Assembly: GCF_018130825.1 (NCBI RefSeq)
Contig: NZ_JAFCJS010000004.1
Coordinates: forward strand, 310,001-374,000
Length of the DNA stretch: 64,000 bases
From: Bradyrhizobium liaoningense
GTDB taxonomy: Bacteria; Pseudomonadota; Alphaproteobacteria; Rhizobiales; Xanthobacteraceae
Direction: 5' to 3'
Numbering within the stretch: the stretch's first letter is position 1; every line of letters begins with the position of its first letter. The translations under genes were made by a program, and so were the position numbers. Positions 42,280 through 50,429 of the stretch are shown piece by piece. The notes below the pieces were generated by a model. It saw nothing but the letters and a program-made list of their open reading frames with translations, searched no databases and was not told where the DNA came from.

Positions 42280-43941
42280 CTACACCTTCCCGTCCACCAT
42301 CACCTCAATCAGCTTCGTCCCCGGCCGATTGAACGCCGATGACAGCGTCGCCCTCAGCTCGCGAGGATCACTCACCTTGATCGCCTCGCAGCCGAGCGCC
42401 TTGGCGACGCCGGCAAAATCCACGGGTGGATCGACGAAGTCCATGCCGACGTAATTGTCATCGCCATGGAAGGCGAGGAGGCGCTGCTTGATGATGCGGT
42501 AGCCGCCATTGTTGGCAATGACGACGTTGAGCGGCAGCTTGTGATGCGCCGCGGTCCACAGCGACTGGATCGAATACATCGCGCTGCCGTCGCCGGAGAA
42601 GCACACCACGGGACGATCCGGATTGGCGATGCTGGCACCGACGGAGGCCGGCAGGCCCCAGCCGATGCCGCCGGAAGCAAGCCCGTGATAGCCGTAGCGA
42701 TCACGGTGCGGACGCAGGTTCGTGACCTGGCGGCTGGAGGTGAGCCCTTCGTCGACGAGGATGGCATGGTCGGGCATGGCCTCGACCATTTGCAGCACCA
42801 GAAAGTCGGGATCGATGGGGTTGCGGCCCGCACTCTTGCCGATCTGCTCGACCAGTGCGGCGCGGCGCGCGCTCCAGTTCTTCGGCGCAAGCTCGGCGAG
42901 TCGCTGTCTCGCGCGGCTCGTAAGTGTTGTGCCGCCCATCTCCTTCAGCACCGGAATCAATGCGCGCAGCGTTTCCTTAACGTCAGCCTTCAGCGCGATC
43001 TCGGCGCCGTAATTCTTGGCGATCTCCCAATCGACGAGGCCGATCTGCACGATGCCGAGCCCGTCAGGCAGCGCGTCGACCTCGCTATAGACCGACATCC
43101 GCAAGGGATCGCCACCCAGCGCAATCAGGAGATCGTAAGGCGCGAGCGTATCGCGCGCCGCCTTCTGCACGCGCGCCAGCGTGCCGACGAAGCTCGGGCT
43201 CTCCGAGAGGAAATGCGAGCCATAGGGCGTCGAGGATTGATAGGCGTCCGCGCCGAGCAGCTCGGCCAGTTCAGCGGCCTCCTTCAGCGCGTCGCTCTTC
43301 ACCACCTCGTCCATGGTGACGACCACGGGGCGCTCCGCCCTAAGCAGCCGTGCGGCGAAAGCCCGGAGCGCTTCGTCCGATGGTTTGGTGCGCGCATCGA
43401 TGCGAGTGGACCGGCCGAGATCGATCCCGGCTTCGCTGTTGAGGATGTCGCCGGGCAGCGAGATGAACACCGGCCCGGTCGGCGGCGTCATCGCGACCTT
43501 GGCGGCGCGGCGCACGATGCGCGGCAGGTCCTCCAGCCGCGTCACCTCGACCGCCCATTTCACCAGCGGCTCGGCCATGCGCACCAAGGGGCCATAGAGC
43601 ACCGGCTCCATCAGGCCGTGGCCCTGCTCCTGCTGGCCCGCGGTCAGGATCATCGGCGTTCCCGTGAACTGGGCGTTGTAGAGCGAGCCCATGGCATTGC
43701 CGAGGCCGGGCGCGACATGGACGTTGCAGGCGACGAGCTTTCCCGAGGCGCGGCTGTAGCCATCGGCGATCGCGACCACCAGGCTCTCCTGCATCGCCAT
43801 CACATAGGTGAGATCGGGATGATCCTCCAGCGCATGCATGATCGGCAGCTCGGTGGTGCCGGGATTGCCGAACAGGTGCGTGATGCCCTCGTCCTTGAGC
43901 AGCGCGAGAAAGGCAGAGCGGCCGGTGATCTTGTTCTTCAT
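42280..43941 (-). CDS. TPP-dependent enzyme, benzoylformate decarboxylase-like
   Basis: A 553-residue three-domain TPP enzyme. The pyrimidine domain has LFGNPGTTELPIMHAL and the cofactor-activating E52 (AMQESLVVAIADGYSR), then NVHVAPGLGNAMGSLYNAQ. The TPP-pyrophosphate site is FSGDGSAMYSIQSLW ... VVIANNGGY. This matches benzoylformate decarboxylase better than acetolactate synthase. Compared with it, the serine of NPGSNELP is Thr and the second catalytic His region reads RMSVYSEV without His. GGAGGAAAC precedes the chosen ATG. Function is inferred only to decarboxylase/lyase level. Confidence 0.88.
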   Translation of the reverse strand: MKNKITGRSAFLALLKDEGITHLFGNPGTTELPIMHALEDHPDLTYVMAMQESLVVAIADGYSRASGKLVACNVHVAPGLGNAMGSLYNAQFTGTPMILTAGQQEQGHGLMEPVLYGPLVRMAEPLVKWAVEVTRLEDLPRIVRRAAKVAMTPPTGPVFISLPGDILNSEAGIDLGRSTRIDARTKPSDEALRAFAARLLRAERPVVVTMDEVVKSDALKEAAELAELLGADAYQSSTPYGSHFLSESPSFVGTLARVQKAARDTLAPYDLLIALGGDPLRMSVYSEVDALPDGLGIVQIGLVDWEIAKNYGAEIALKADVKETLRALIPVLKEMGGTTLTSRARQRLAELAPKNWSARRAALVEQIGKSAGRNPIDPDFLVLQMVEAMPDHAILVDEGLTSSRQVTNLRPHRDRYGYHGLASGGIGWGLPASVGASIANPDRPVVCFSGDGSAMYSIQSLWTAAHHKLPLNVVIANNGGYRIIKQRLLAFHGDDNYVGMDFVDPPVDFAGVAKALGCEAIKVSDPRELRATLSSAFNRPGTKLIEVMVDGKV

Positions 43942-44048
43942 GTTTCCTCCAGGAGCGGACGTTGCCGCAAGGACTGAAAGCATGATGGCCGAAGTGGGAG
44001 GATGCGCGCAAGGAAGCGCGGTCATGGCTGCGTTGCGCGGGAGCGGAG

Positions 44049-44552
44049 CTACATCTCCTCGCGCCCGAGCTCGAACGGGTCCTCGCCGCTTCCGCGCTTC
44101 TTCTTTTTCGAGCGCTGCCAGACCACGCCGGGAAAGCCCTTCAGCGGCACCAGGGGCTCGCCGGTATAGGCCCATTCCTGCAGCTCCTCGATCGCGATGT
44201 GATAGAGCGGCTGGCGACCGGTGCGTTCTTTGAATAAGGCACGCGGGATGTTGACCATGTGCGGGCCGCGCGGGCGTTCGTACATGACCGGCGTGCCGCA
44301 ATGCGAGCAGAAGCTGCGCGCGGTCTTCGTCGCCTTGTCCTCGTAGCGGGTCAGCGCGGTCTTGCCGGAGGTGATGCGAAAGCGCTTCTTCCAGCTGCCG
44401 ATATAGGTCGCGTAAGCCGCGCCGTGGGCGCGGCGGCTACCGGCAGAATGATCATGCCACGCCCAGCGCGCGGGGACGTCGATTTCGAACGTGACCTTGC
44501 CGCAGAGGCACTGGCCGGTGGCTGTTCCTGCGGCGGCTGCGGCTTTGGCCAT
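44049..44552 (-). CDS. GFA-family (glutathione-dependent formaldehyde-activating enzyme-like) protein
   Basis: A 167-residue protein with a Mss4-like GFA fold: GQCLCGKVTFEIDVP at the N-terminus and FCSHCGTPVMYERP (CxxC) further on. The usual middle CHCSxCRR motif is replaced by HDHSAGSRRAHG, so two of the zinc cysteines are lost or swapped for His. The tail is basic (RSKKKKRG). GGAGAG precedes the ATG at 44552. Formaldehyde activity cannot be assumed; many family members have unknown roles. Confidence 0.85.
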   Translation of the reverse strand: MAKAAAAAGTATGQCLCGKVTFEIDVPARWAWHDHSAGSRRAHGAAYATYIGSWKKRFRITSGKTALTRYEDKATKTARSFCSHCGTPVMYERPRGPHMVNIPRALFKERTGRQPLYHIAIEELQEWAYTGEPLVPLKGFPGVVWQRSKKKKRGSGEDPFELGREEM

Positions 44553-44596
44553 GGAAGTCTCTCCGTCGTCATTGCGAGGAGCGACCATACACGATT

Positions 44597-44701
44597 GTCA
44601 TTCCGGGGCGCGACGAAGTCGCGAGCCCGGAATCCATTGGGCGGCAAGCGAAGACGTGAGATGGATTCCGGGTTCGATGCTGCGCATCGCCCCGGAATGA
44701 C
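44597..44701. repeat. Palindromic intergenic repeat, family B copy 2
   Basis: A 105-bp element with perfect 14-bp terminal arms (GTCATTCCGGGGCG and its complement) and the same inner pairs as copy 1 (GCCCGGAATCCAT / ATGGATTCCGGG). Both copies have the same length. Confidence 0.92.
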
Positions 44702-44709
44702 GGGAGAGG

Positions 44710-45837
44710 TCAGGCCGGCGTCAGTTCGTCATACACCGGATAATCCGTATACCCCTTCTCCTCGCCGCCGTAGAACGTCGCGCGGTTGTACGGCGTGATC
44801 GGATAGTCGTGCTCCAGGCGCCGCGGCAGATCGGGGTTGGAGATGAAGATGCGGCCGAACGCGATGATGTCGGCGTGTCCCTCGGCAATCGCCGCATTCG
44901 CGGTCTCGCCGGTGAAACCGCCGGCGGTCATCAGCACGCCGCTGTAGTGCGGGCGGAACAGCACCATCGCGGAGGGCACGTTCTCCCAGTGGACGTCGGC
45001 GCGGCCGGCGCCGCTGGAGCGCGGCTCGATGAAATGCAGATAGGCGAGACTGAGCTTGTCGAGCGCCTTCACCACGTGGGTGTAGAGCGGCATCGGATCG
45101 GGCTCGCCGGAATCATTGGCGATGCCGTGGGGCGACAGCCGCACAGCGACGCGGTTGGCGCCCCAGACATCGATCGCGGCCCGCGTGACCTCGAGCAGCA
45201 GCCGCGCGCGGTTCTCGATTCCGCCGCCATATTGATCGGTGCGCTGGTTGCTGCGCGATTGCAGGAACTGCTCGAGCAGATAGCCGTTGGCGCCGTGGAT
45301 CTCGACGCCGTCGAAGCCGGCGGCGAGCGCGTTCTTCGCGCCCTGCCTGAAGGCCTCGATGATGTCCTTGACCTCCTCCGTCTCCAGCGCGCGCGGCGTC
45401 TCGTAATCGGTGATCTTGCCGTCGGCGGTCATCGCCTTCATGCCCTCGGCCTTGATCGCGATCGCCGAGGCCGAGACCGGCAGCTCACCGCTATGGAAGG
45501 AGGAATGCGAGACGCGGCCGACATGCCAGAGCTGGAGGAAAATGATGCCGCCCTTGGCGTGCACGGCATCCGTCACCTTGCGCCAGCCGGCGATCTGCGC
45601 CTCCGAATAGATGCCGGGCGTCGCCGGATTGCCGCGGCCGTGCGAGAGCACCGGCGAGGCTTCGGCGATGATCAGGCCGCCCTTCGTGGCGCGCTGGCCG
45701 TAATACTCGGCGTTGAGCGGGCGCGGCGAAAAGCTCTCGCGCTCGGCGCGCATGCGCGTCAACGGCGCCATCGCGACGCGATGCGCGAGCTTGTACGGAC
45801 CGACCTGCAACGGCTTGAACAACGCCTCGAATTTCAT
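44710..45837 (-). CDS. Old Yellow Enzyme-family alkene reductase
   Basis: A 375-residue FMN TIM-barrel enzyme of the NemA/OYE group. It begins MKFEALFKPLQVGPYKLAHRVAMAPLTRMRA; the active-site segment is GFDGVEIHGANGYLLEQFL (His and Asn holding the substrate carbonyl), then NQRTDQYGGGIENRARLL, and the FMN phosphate site ADIIAFGRIFISNPDL. It reduces activated C=C bonds of enones, nitro compounds or maleimides with NADPH. It sits downstream of the aldehyde dehydrogenase with a 120-bp gap, in the same direction. Confidence 0.95.
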   Translation of the reverse strand: MKFEALFKPLQVGPYKLAHRVAMAPLTRMRAERESFSPRPLNAEYYGQRATKGGLIIAEASPVLSHGRGNPATPGIYSEAQIAGWRKVTDAVHAKGGIIFLQLWHVGRVSHSSFHSGELPVSASAIAIKAEGMKAMTADGKITDYETPRALETEEVKDIIEAFRQGAKNALAAGFDGVEIHGANGYLLEQFLQSRSNQRTDQYGGGIENRARLLLEVTRAAIDVWGANRVAVRLSPHGIANDSGEPDPMPLYTHVVKALDKLSLAYLHFIEPRSSGAGRADVHWENVPSAMVLFRPHYSGVLMTAGGFTGETANAAIAEGHADIIAFGRIFISNPDLPRRLEHDYPITPYNRATFYGGEEKGYTDYPVYDELTPA

Positions 45838-45957
45838 GCGGACCCCGGATGGCTATGGAAGGATGCGGATCATATAGCGAGGGGCGGCCCCTGGAAAAGA
45901 CGCCGCCCCTGCAAAAAGTAGATATTCCCTCTCGCGGAACGCAGGAGGAAATAGATG

Positions 45958-47454
45958 TTACGCCGTCTTGATCCAGACGGCCTTCACGTTGAGATATTCC
46001 TCGACGTGCTGCTTGCCGGACTCGCGGCCGTAGCCGCTCATCTTGTAGCCGCCGAACGGCACGGCCGGGTCCATCGCCTGGTAGCAATTGACCCACACCG
46101 AGCCGGCGCGCAGGCGCTTCGCGACCGCATGCGCCTTGGTGACGTCGCGCGTCCACAGGCCGGAGCCGAGGCCGAACGTGGTGTTGTTGGCACGCTTGAC
46201 CAGCTCATCCATGTCCTTGAACGCGATCGCGGAGATGACGGGACCGAAGATCTCCTCCTGCGCGATGCGCATGTTGTCCTGGACGCCGGCGAACACGGTG
46301 GGCGAGACGAAGAAGCCCTTCGATAGCGCGCCTTCGGTGACGCGGCCGCCGCCGGCGAGAGCACGCGCACCTTCCTTCTGGCCGATGTCGAGATAGCCGG
46401 TGACGCGCTCGAGCTGCTGCTCGGACACCAGCGGGCCGATCTGCACGTTGGGATCGAGGCCGTTGCCGACCTGCAGCTTCTTGCCGAACTCGGCGACGCG
46501 GCCGACGAACTCCTCGTAGATCGCCTGCTCGACGAACAGGCGCGTGCCGGCGCTGCAGATCTGACCCGAGTTGGCGAACACCGCCATCGCGGCACCCGGC
46601 ACGGCGGCGTCGAGATCGGCATCCGCGAACACGATGTCCGGCGACTTGCCGCCGAGTTCGAGCGAGACGCGCTTGAGGTTGCCGGCCGAGGCCCGGATGA
46701 TCGACTGCCCCGTGATATGCGAGCCGGTGAAGGCGACCTTGTCGACGTCGTGGTGCGAGGCGAGCGCGGCGCCCGCGGTCTCGCCATAGCCGGGCACGAC
46801 ATTGACGACGCCGGGCGGAATGCCGGCCTCCATAGCCAGCTCGGCGATGCGCAGCGAGGTCAGCGGCGCCTCTTCGGCGGGCTTGAGCACGACGGTGCAG
46901 CCGGTCGCGATCGCAGGCCCGATCTTCCAGATCGTCGCGCTGAGCGGACCGTTCCAGGGAATGATGGCGCCGACGACGCCTATCGGCTCTTTCAGCGTAT
47001 AGGAGAAGATTTCGCCGGGCAGCGAGTTCTCGATGGTCTCGCCATGGATCGCCGTGGTCTGGCCGGCATAGTAGCGCAGCATGCCGATGGCGCGCAGGCG
47101 ATAGGCGCGGGTGCGGCTGAGCGGCGCGCCCATGTCGAGCGTGTCGAGCTGCGACAATTCGTCAAAATTCTTCTCGACGAGGTCGGCGAGCCTGAGCAAG
47201 AGGTTCTGCCGCTCGAACGGTTTCACCTTGCTCCAGGGACCCTCGAAGGCGCGGCGGGCGGCGGCGACCGCACGGTCGATGTCTTCCTTGTCGCCCTCGG
47301 CGACCGTCGCGAGCAGCTCGCCGGTCGCGGGATTGCGGGTCTCGAAGCGCTTGCCCGAGGCGGCGTCGCCCCACTTCCCGTCGATCAGCATCTGCTTGTA
47401 GGACCCGTTGGCGAACGGGTGGCGCGTGATCGGAATAGCCTGCGACACAGCCAT
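45958..47454 (-). CDS. NAD(P)-dependent aldehyde dehydrogenase
   Basis: A 498-residue ALDH superfamily enzyme. The general-base Glu is in KRVSLELGGKSPDIVFADAD and the catalytic Cys in NSGQICSAGTRLFVEQAIYEEF, with PWNGPLSATIWKIGPAIATGCTVVLKPAEE binding NAD and EEIFGPVISAIAF near the end. It most resembles the broad betaine/phenylacetaldehyde-type class. With the benzoylformate-decarboxylase-like gene nearby, aromatic aldehyde oxidation is possible but unproven. Confidence 0.95.
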   Translation of the reverse strand: MAVSQAIPITRHPFANGSYKQMLIDGKWGDAASGKRFETRNPATGELLATVAEGDKEDIDRAVAAARRAFEGPWSKVKPFERQNLLLRLADLVEKNFDELSQLDTLDMGAPLSRTRAYRLRAIGMLRYYAGQTTAIHGETIENSLPGEIFSYTLKEPIGVVGAIIPWNGPLSATIWKIGPAIATGCTVVLKPAEEAPLTSLRIAELAMEAGIPPGVVNVVPGYGETAGAALASHHDVDKVAFTGSHITGQSIIRASAGNLKRVSLELGGKSPDIVFADADLDAAVPGAAMAVFANSGQICSAGTRLFVEQAIYEEFVGRVAEFGKKLQVGNGLDPNVQIGPLVSEQQLERVTGYLDIGQKEGARALAGGGRVTEGALSKGFFVSPTVFAGVQDNMRIAQEEIFGPVISAIAFKDMDELVKRANNTTFGLGSGLWTRDVTKAHAVAKRLRAGSVWVNCYQAMDPAVPFGGYKMSGYGRESGKQHVEEYLNVKAVWIKTA

Positions 47455-47639
47455 GGCTGCACTCCCTGTCAGGTCATTGATTGGTTCGATCTCGGTGGGA
47501 CCGTTAGGCCTGGAAGAATACAGCGGTGCCGGAGGGGCGTAAAGGCGGCGTGGAACGAAGACCTCCCATGCCGACTTGTGCAGGGTCGCGCCAGCGCCAT
47601 GCTATAGCTCGACCGAGCCCCATCCTGCGGAGACGAGCC

Positions 47640-48485
47640 ATGTCACATCCAGCCATCATCAAGGACAATGTTGCCGTGATCACCGGCGGCGCGTCCGGCA
47701 TCGGATTTGCCGCCGCCATGGCTTTCGCGCGTGCCGGCATGAAGGTATGCATCGCTGACGTCGACGAGGCGCGGCTGGCGGAGGCCGCAACAAAACTGTC
47801 ATCCGTCGCGTCTGCCACACATGTGATGACGTTCGCCGTCGACGTCAGCCGTGCCGAAAGCGTGATGGAACTGGAACGCGCCGTGGGCGCGCATTACGGC
47901 GGCACCGACGTGCTCATGAACAATGCCGGGATCCAGCCCGGCAGCACGCTGTTTGGCGTATCAGACAATTGGCAGCGCATCATCGGCGTCAACATGTGGG
48001 GCATCATCAACGGCTCCCGAATCTTCGCGCCGAGCATGATCGCACGCGGCAAAGCCGGTCTCATCATCAACACCGGCTCGAAACAGGGCATCACCACCCC
48101 GCCGGGCGATCCCGCCTACAACGTCTCCAAGGCCGGCGTGAAGGCCTTCACTGAGGCGCTGCAGCACGATCTGCGCAATACCGGCGATTGTCACGTCACC
48201 GCACATCTGCTGATTCCAGGTTTCGTCTTCACCGGCCTCACCGCAAAGGGCCGCACCGAAAAGCCGGCCGGCGCCTGGACGCCGGAGCAGACCGTGGATT
48301 TCATGCTGGCACGGCTGGAGGCCGGCGACTTCTACATCCTGTGCCCCGACAATGACGTACCGCGCGCGCTGGACGAAAAGCGCATGCTCTGGGCGGCCGG
48401 CGACATCGTCGAGAACCGCCCGCCGCTGTCGCGCTGGCATCCGGACTATGCGGATGCGTTCGCGCGGTTCGTGAAGGGGGAGTGA
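47640..48485 (+). CDS. SDR-family NAD(P)-dependent oxidoreductase
   Basis: A 281-residue classical SDR. It shows ITGGASGIGFAAAMAFA, DVLMNNAGIQPGST, the serine strand INTGSKQGITTPPG and the YNVSKAG active site. It has a longer C-terminal tail than the FabG-like SDR at 715, ending RWHPDYADAFARFVKGE, as in SDRs of unknown substrate in this group. GGAGA lies 7 nt before the ATG. It is divergent from the aldehyde dehydrogenase gene across 185 bp. Confidence 0.93.
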   Translation: MSHPAIIKDNVAVITGGASGIGFAAAMAFARAGMKVCIADVDEARLAEAATKLSSVASATHVMTFAVDVSRAESVMELERAVGAHYGGTDVLMNNAGIQPGSTLFGVSDNWQRIIGVNMWGIINGSRIFAPSMIARGKAGLIINTGSKQGITTPPGDPAYNVSKAGVKAFTEALQHDLRNTGDCHVTAHLLIPGFVFTGLTAKGRTEKPAGAWTPEQTVDFMLARLEAGDFYILCPDNDVPRALDEKRMLWAAGDIVENRPPLSRWHPDYADAFARFVKGE

Positions 48486-48494
48486 CTATTTGAC

Positions 48495-48600
48495 CCTCAT
48501 GGTGAGGAGCGCGCCCTTGCGCGCGTCTCGAACCACGCAGGCCCGTCTCGGGCCTCGATCCTTCGAGACGCCCGCTTTCAGCGGGCTCCTCAGGATGAGG
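48495..48600. repeat. Palindromic intergenic repeat, family C
   Basis: A 106-bp element bounded by CCTCATGGTGAGGAGC and GCTCCTCAGGATGAGG, which pair with two mismatches. An inner GTCTCGAA / TTCGAGAC stem and a GGCCCG-tct-CGGGCC stem make a cloverleaf-like fold. It fills the gap between the convergent SDR and zinc-ribbon genes. Confidence 0.88.
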
Positions 48601-48602
48601 AG

Positions 48603-48809
48603 TTACAGCGTCTCTTGCTGGTGCCCGCAATTCTTGCAGGCGAACTTGACCCGGGTTTGGCCTTTTTCCGCCTGCACCCGGTTCGGCGCGCCGCACTTGC
48701 CGCAGACGGCCTCGATGCGGGTCGTGCCCTGCTTGACGACGATGGTCTTCTTTTCCATCGATTCGCGGATCAGGCGCTCGGCCTCTTCACGCAGGGATTG
48801 TTTCGACAA
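48603..48809 (-). CDS. Small zinc-ribbon protein
   Basis: A 68-residue protein with an N-terminal basic/acidic helix (MSKQSLREEAERLIRESMEKK) and a zinc ribbon formed by VCGKCGAPNRV and ACKNCGHQQETL, two CxxC pairs about 20 residues apart. It is probably a nucleic-acid- or protein-binding adaptor; the target is unknown. It lies 72 bp downstream of the Rieske gene in the same direction. Confidence 0.85.
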   Translation of the reverse strand: MSKQSLREEAERLIRESMEKKTIVVKQGTTRIEAVCGKCGAPNRVQAEKGQTRVKFACKNCGHQQETL

Positions 48810-48881
48810 AGCTCGTCTCCGCCTCTGAAAGCGCGAGAGCCATATCGCACCTGCGTTGGAATCTCAATGCGCAAAGCCCGC

Positions 48882-49295
48882 TCAGACCTCGACGATCACA
48901 TAACTGTCCTCGACATGCACCGGAAACGTCTCGGCAACATAGGGGCCCTTCTGCAATTCCTCGCCGCGCTCCACCGCAACCGGATATGACCGGATCCTGA
49001 CGCGATTGGGATCGAACCAGGATTGGCCGTTGCGCATGTCGAACTCCCAGCCGTGCCAGGGACAGCGCAGCATCTCGCCGACGCGCGAACGCTCGTAGAC
49101 GCCGGGCTCGGGCGAGGTCAGCCGCGCCACGCAGGCCGCCTTCTCCAGCGGCGCGCCTTCATGCGGGCAACGGTTCAGAAGCGCGAAGAACTCGCCATTG
49201 ACGTGGAACACGACGATGTCGCGGCCGGCGATAGCGACGACCTTGTTACCGCCGGGCGGGATCTCCGAGATGGTGGCGACGATGTGACGGGCCAT
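48882..49295 (-). CDS. Rieske [2Fe-2S] protein with extended cluster loop
   Basis: A 137-residue soluble Rieske protein. Cluster ligands are C43-P-H45 and C78-P-W-H81. The spacing between H45 and C78 is 32 residues, about twice the usual 15-17, because of an insert holding SPEPGVYERSR. It is probably a ferredoxin-type electron carrier or an oxygenase accessory. It lies 7 bp after the first of two amidohydrolase genes, so it is likely co-expressed with them. No oxygenase subunit is present in the window. Confidence 0.9.
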   Translation of the reverse strand: MARHIVATISEIPPGGNKVVAIAGRDIVVFHVNGEFFALLNRCPHEGAPLEKAACVARLTSPEPGVYERSRVGEMLRCPWHGWEFDMRNGQSWFDPNRVRIRSYPVAVERGEELQKGPYVAETFPVHVEDSYVIVEV

Positions 49296-49302
49296 ACTGG
49301 TC

Positions 49303-50415
49303 TCAGAACTTGTAGACCGCGCGGGCGTTGGTGCTGAAGATCTTCTTCCGCTCTGCCTCGGTCAGCGGCGTCTTGAAGGCGAAGCGCGGATCGTCGAAGT
49401 CCCAGTGCGGATAGTCCGACGAGAACAACAGACGGTCGATGCCGACCCATTCGATCAGCGCGCGCAGATGCCGCGCCTCGTCCGGCTCGTCGATCGGCTG
49501 CGTCGTGAACCAGAAGTGTTCGCGGACGTATTCGGACGGCTTGCGCTTGAGGTGCGGCACCTCGCTGCGGAAGCGCTCGAAATGCTGGTCCATGCGCCAC
49601 ACCGCCGACGGGATCCAGCCGAAGCCGCCCTCGATGAAGACGATCTTCAGTTTTGGAAACCGCTCCGGCACGCCTTCGATGACGAGGCTCGCAAGCTGCG
49701 CCGCGATGGTGTGCGCGTTGGACTGGTGCTCCTCGACATAATAAGACGGCCAGCCGCCGCCGGTCGGCGCATGCCCACCATAGCCGCCGACATGGATGCC
49801 GAGCGGCAGGTCGAGCTCCTGGGCACGCTCATAGATCGGCCAGTAGCGGCGGCGGCCGAGCGGCTCGTTGGCGCGCGGCGAGACGTTGATCTGGATGTAC
49901 TCGCCGATTTTGGCGCAGCGCTCGATCTCGGCGATCGCGAGGTCCACCCCGTCCTGCCCGACCAGGATCGAGGCCTTCAGGCGCGGATCGCGATGCGACC
50001 AGAACGCCAGCTGCCAGTCGTTGATGGCGCGCTGGATCGCCGCGCCGAATTCCAGGTTCTGCTGCGAGAAGATGAAGAGATCGAGCACCTGCAGGATACC
50101 GAACTCGACGTCGAGCGGATCGAGATGCTGCTTCTGCATGAAGGCGAGATCGGAGCCGGGCGGCCCGCCGGTTGGCGGCCAGGCATCACGTCGCGCGATC
50201 AGCGGCGATGAACGCGGATAGGGCGTGGTGAAGAGATAGGGCGTGCGCAGATGGCTGCCATATTCCTTCAGATGCTGCTGCCAGCGCTTTGGCAGGAACG
50301 CGTTGAGATCCTCGACCGAGTGCAGGCTCGGATGCACGTCGCAATCGACGATGCGCAGCCGCGATGCGGCGGGCTTCTCGTCGTCACGCAGCGGACGGTC
50401 GATGACCTCACTCAT
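49303..50415 (-). CDS. Amidohydrolase_2 (ACMSD-like) family protein
   Basis: A 370-residue TIM-barrel metal hydrolase/decarboxylase. The metal-site start is IVDCDVHPSLHSVEDL (D-x-H). LGIHVGGYGGH supplies a barrel His, FPKLKIVFIEGGFGWIPSAVWRMDQHF is the family core, and LLFSSDYPHWDFDDPR gives the late Asp. The ATG at 50415 follows GGAGG; a longer frame upstream only reads antisense-like through the next gene. ACMSD-like enzymes decarboxylate or hydrolyse aromatic and related acids. It is 14 bp downstream of a paralogue. Confidence 0.93.
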   Translation of the reverse strand: MSEVIDRPLRDDEKPAASRLRIVDCDVHPSLHSVEDLNAFLPKRWQQHLKEYGSHLRTPYLFTTPYPRSSPLIARRDAWPPTGGPPGSDLAFMQKQHLDPLDVEFGILQVLDLFIFSQQNLEFGAAIQRAINDWQLAFWSHRDPRLKASILVGQDGVDLAIAEIERCAKIGEYIQINVSPRANEPLGRRRYWPIYERAQELDLPLGIHVGGYGGHAPTGGGWPSYYVEEHQSNAHTIAAQLASLVIEGVPERFPKLKIVFIEGGFGWIPSAVWRMDQHFERFRSEVPHLKRKPSEYVREHFWFTTQPIDEPDEARHLRALIEWVGIDRLLFSSDYPHWDFDDPRFAFKTPLTEAERKKIFSTNARAVYKF

Positions 50416-50429
50416 GCGAACCTCCAGAA

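Noticed and set aside
43942..44301. N-terminal extension of the TPP enzyme
   Set aside because: It would overlap the GFA gene and lacks similarity to the family; the ATG at 43941 has GGAGGAAAC upstream and starts at the conserved domain.
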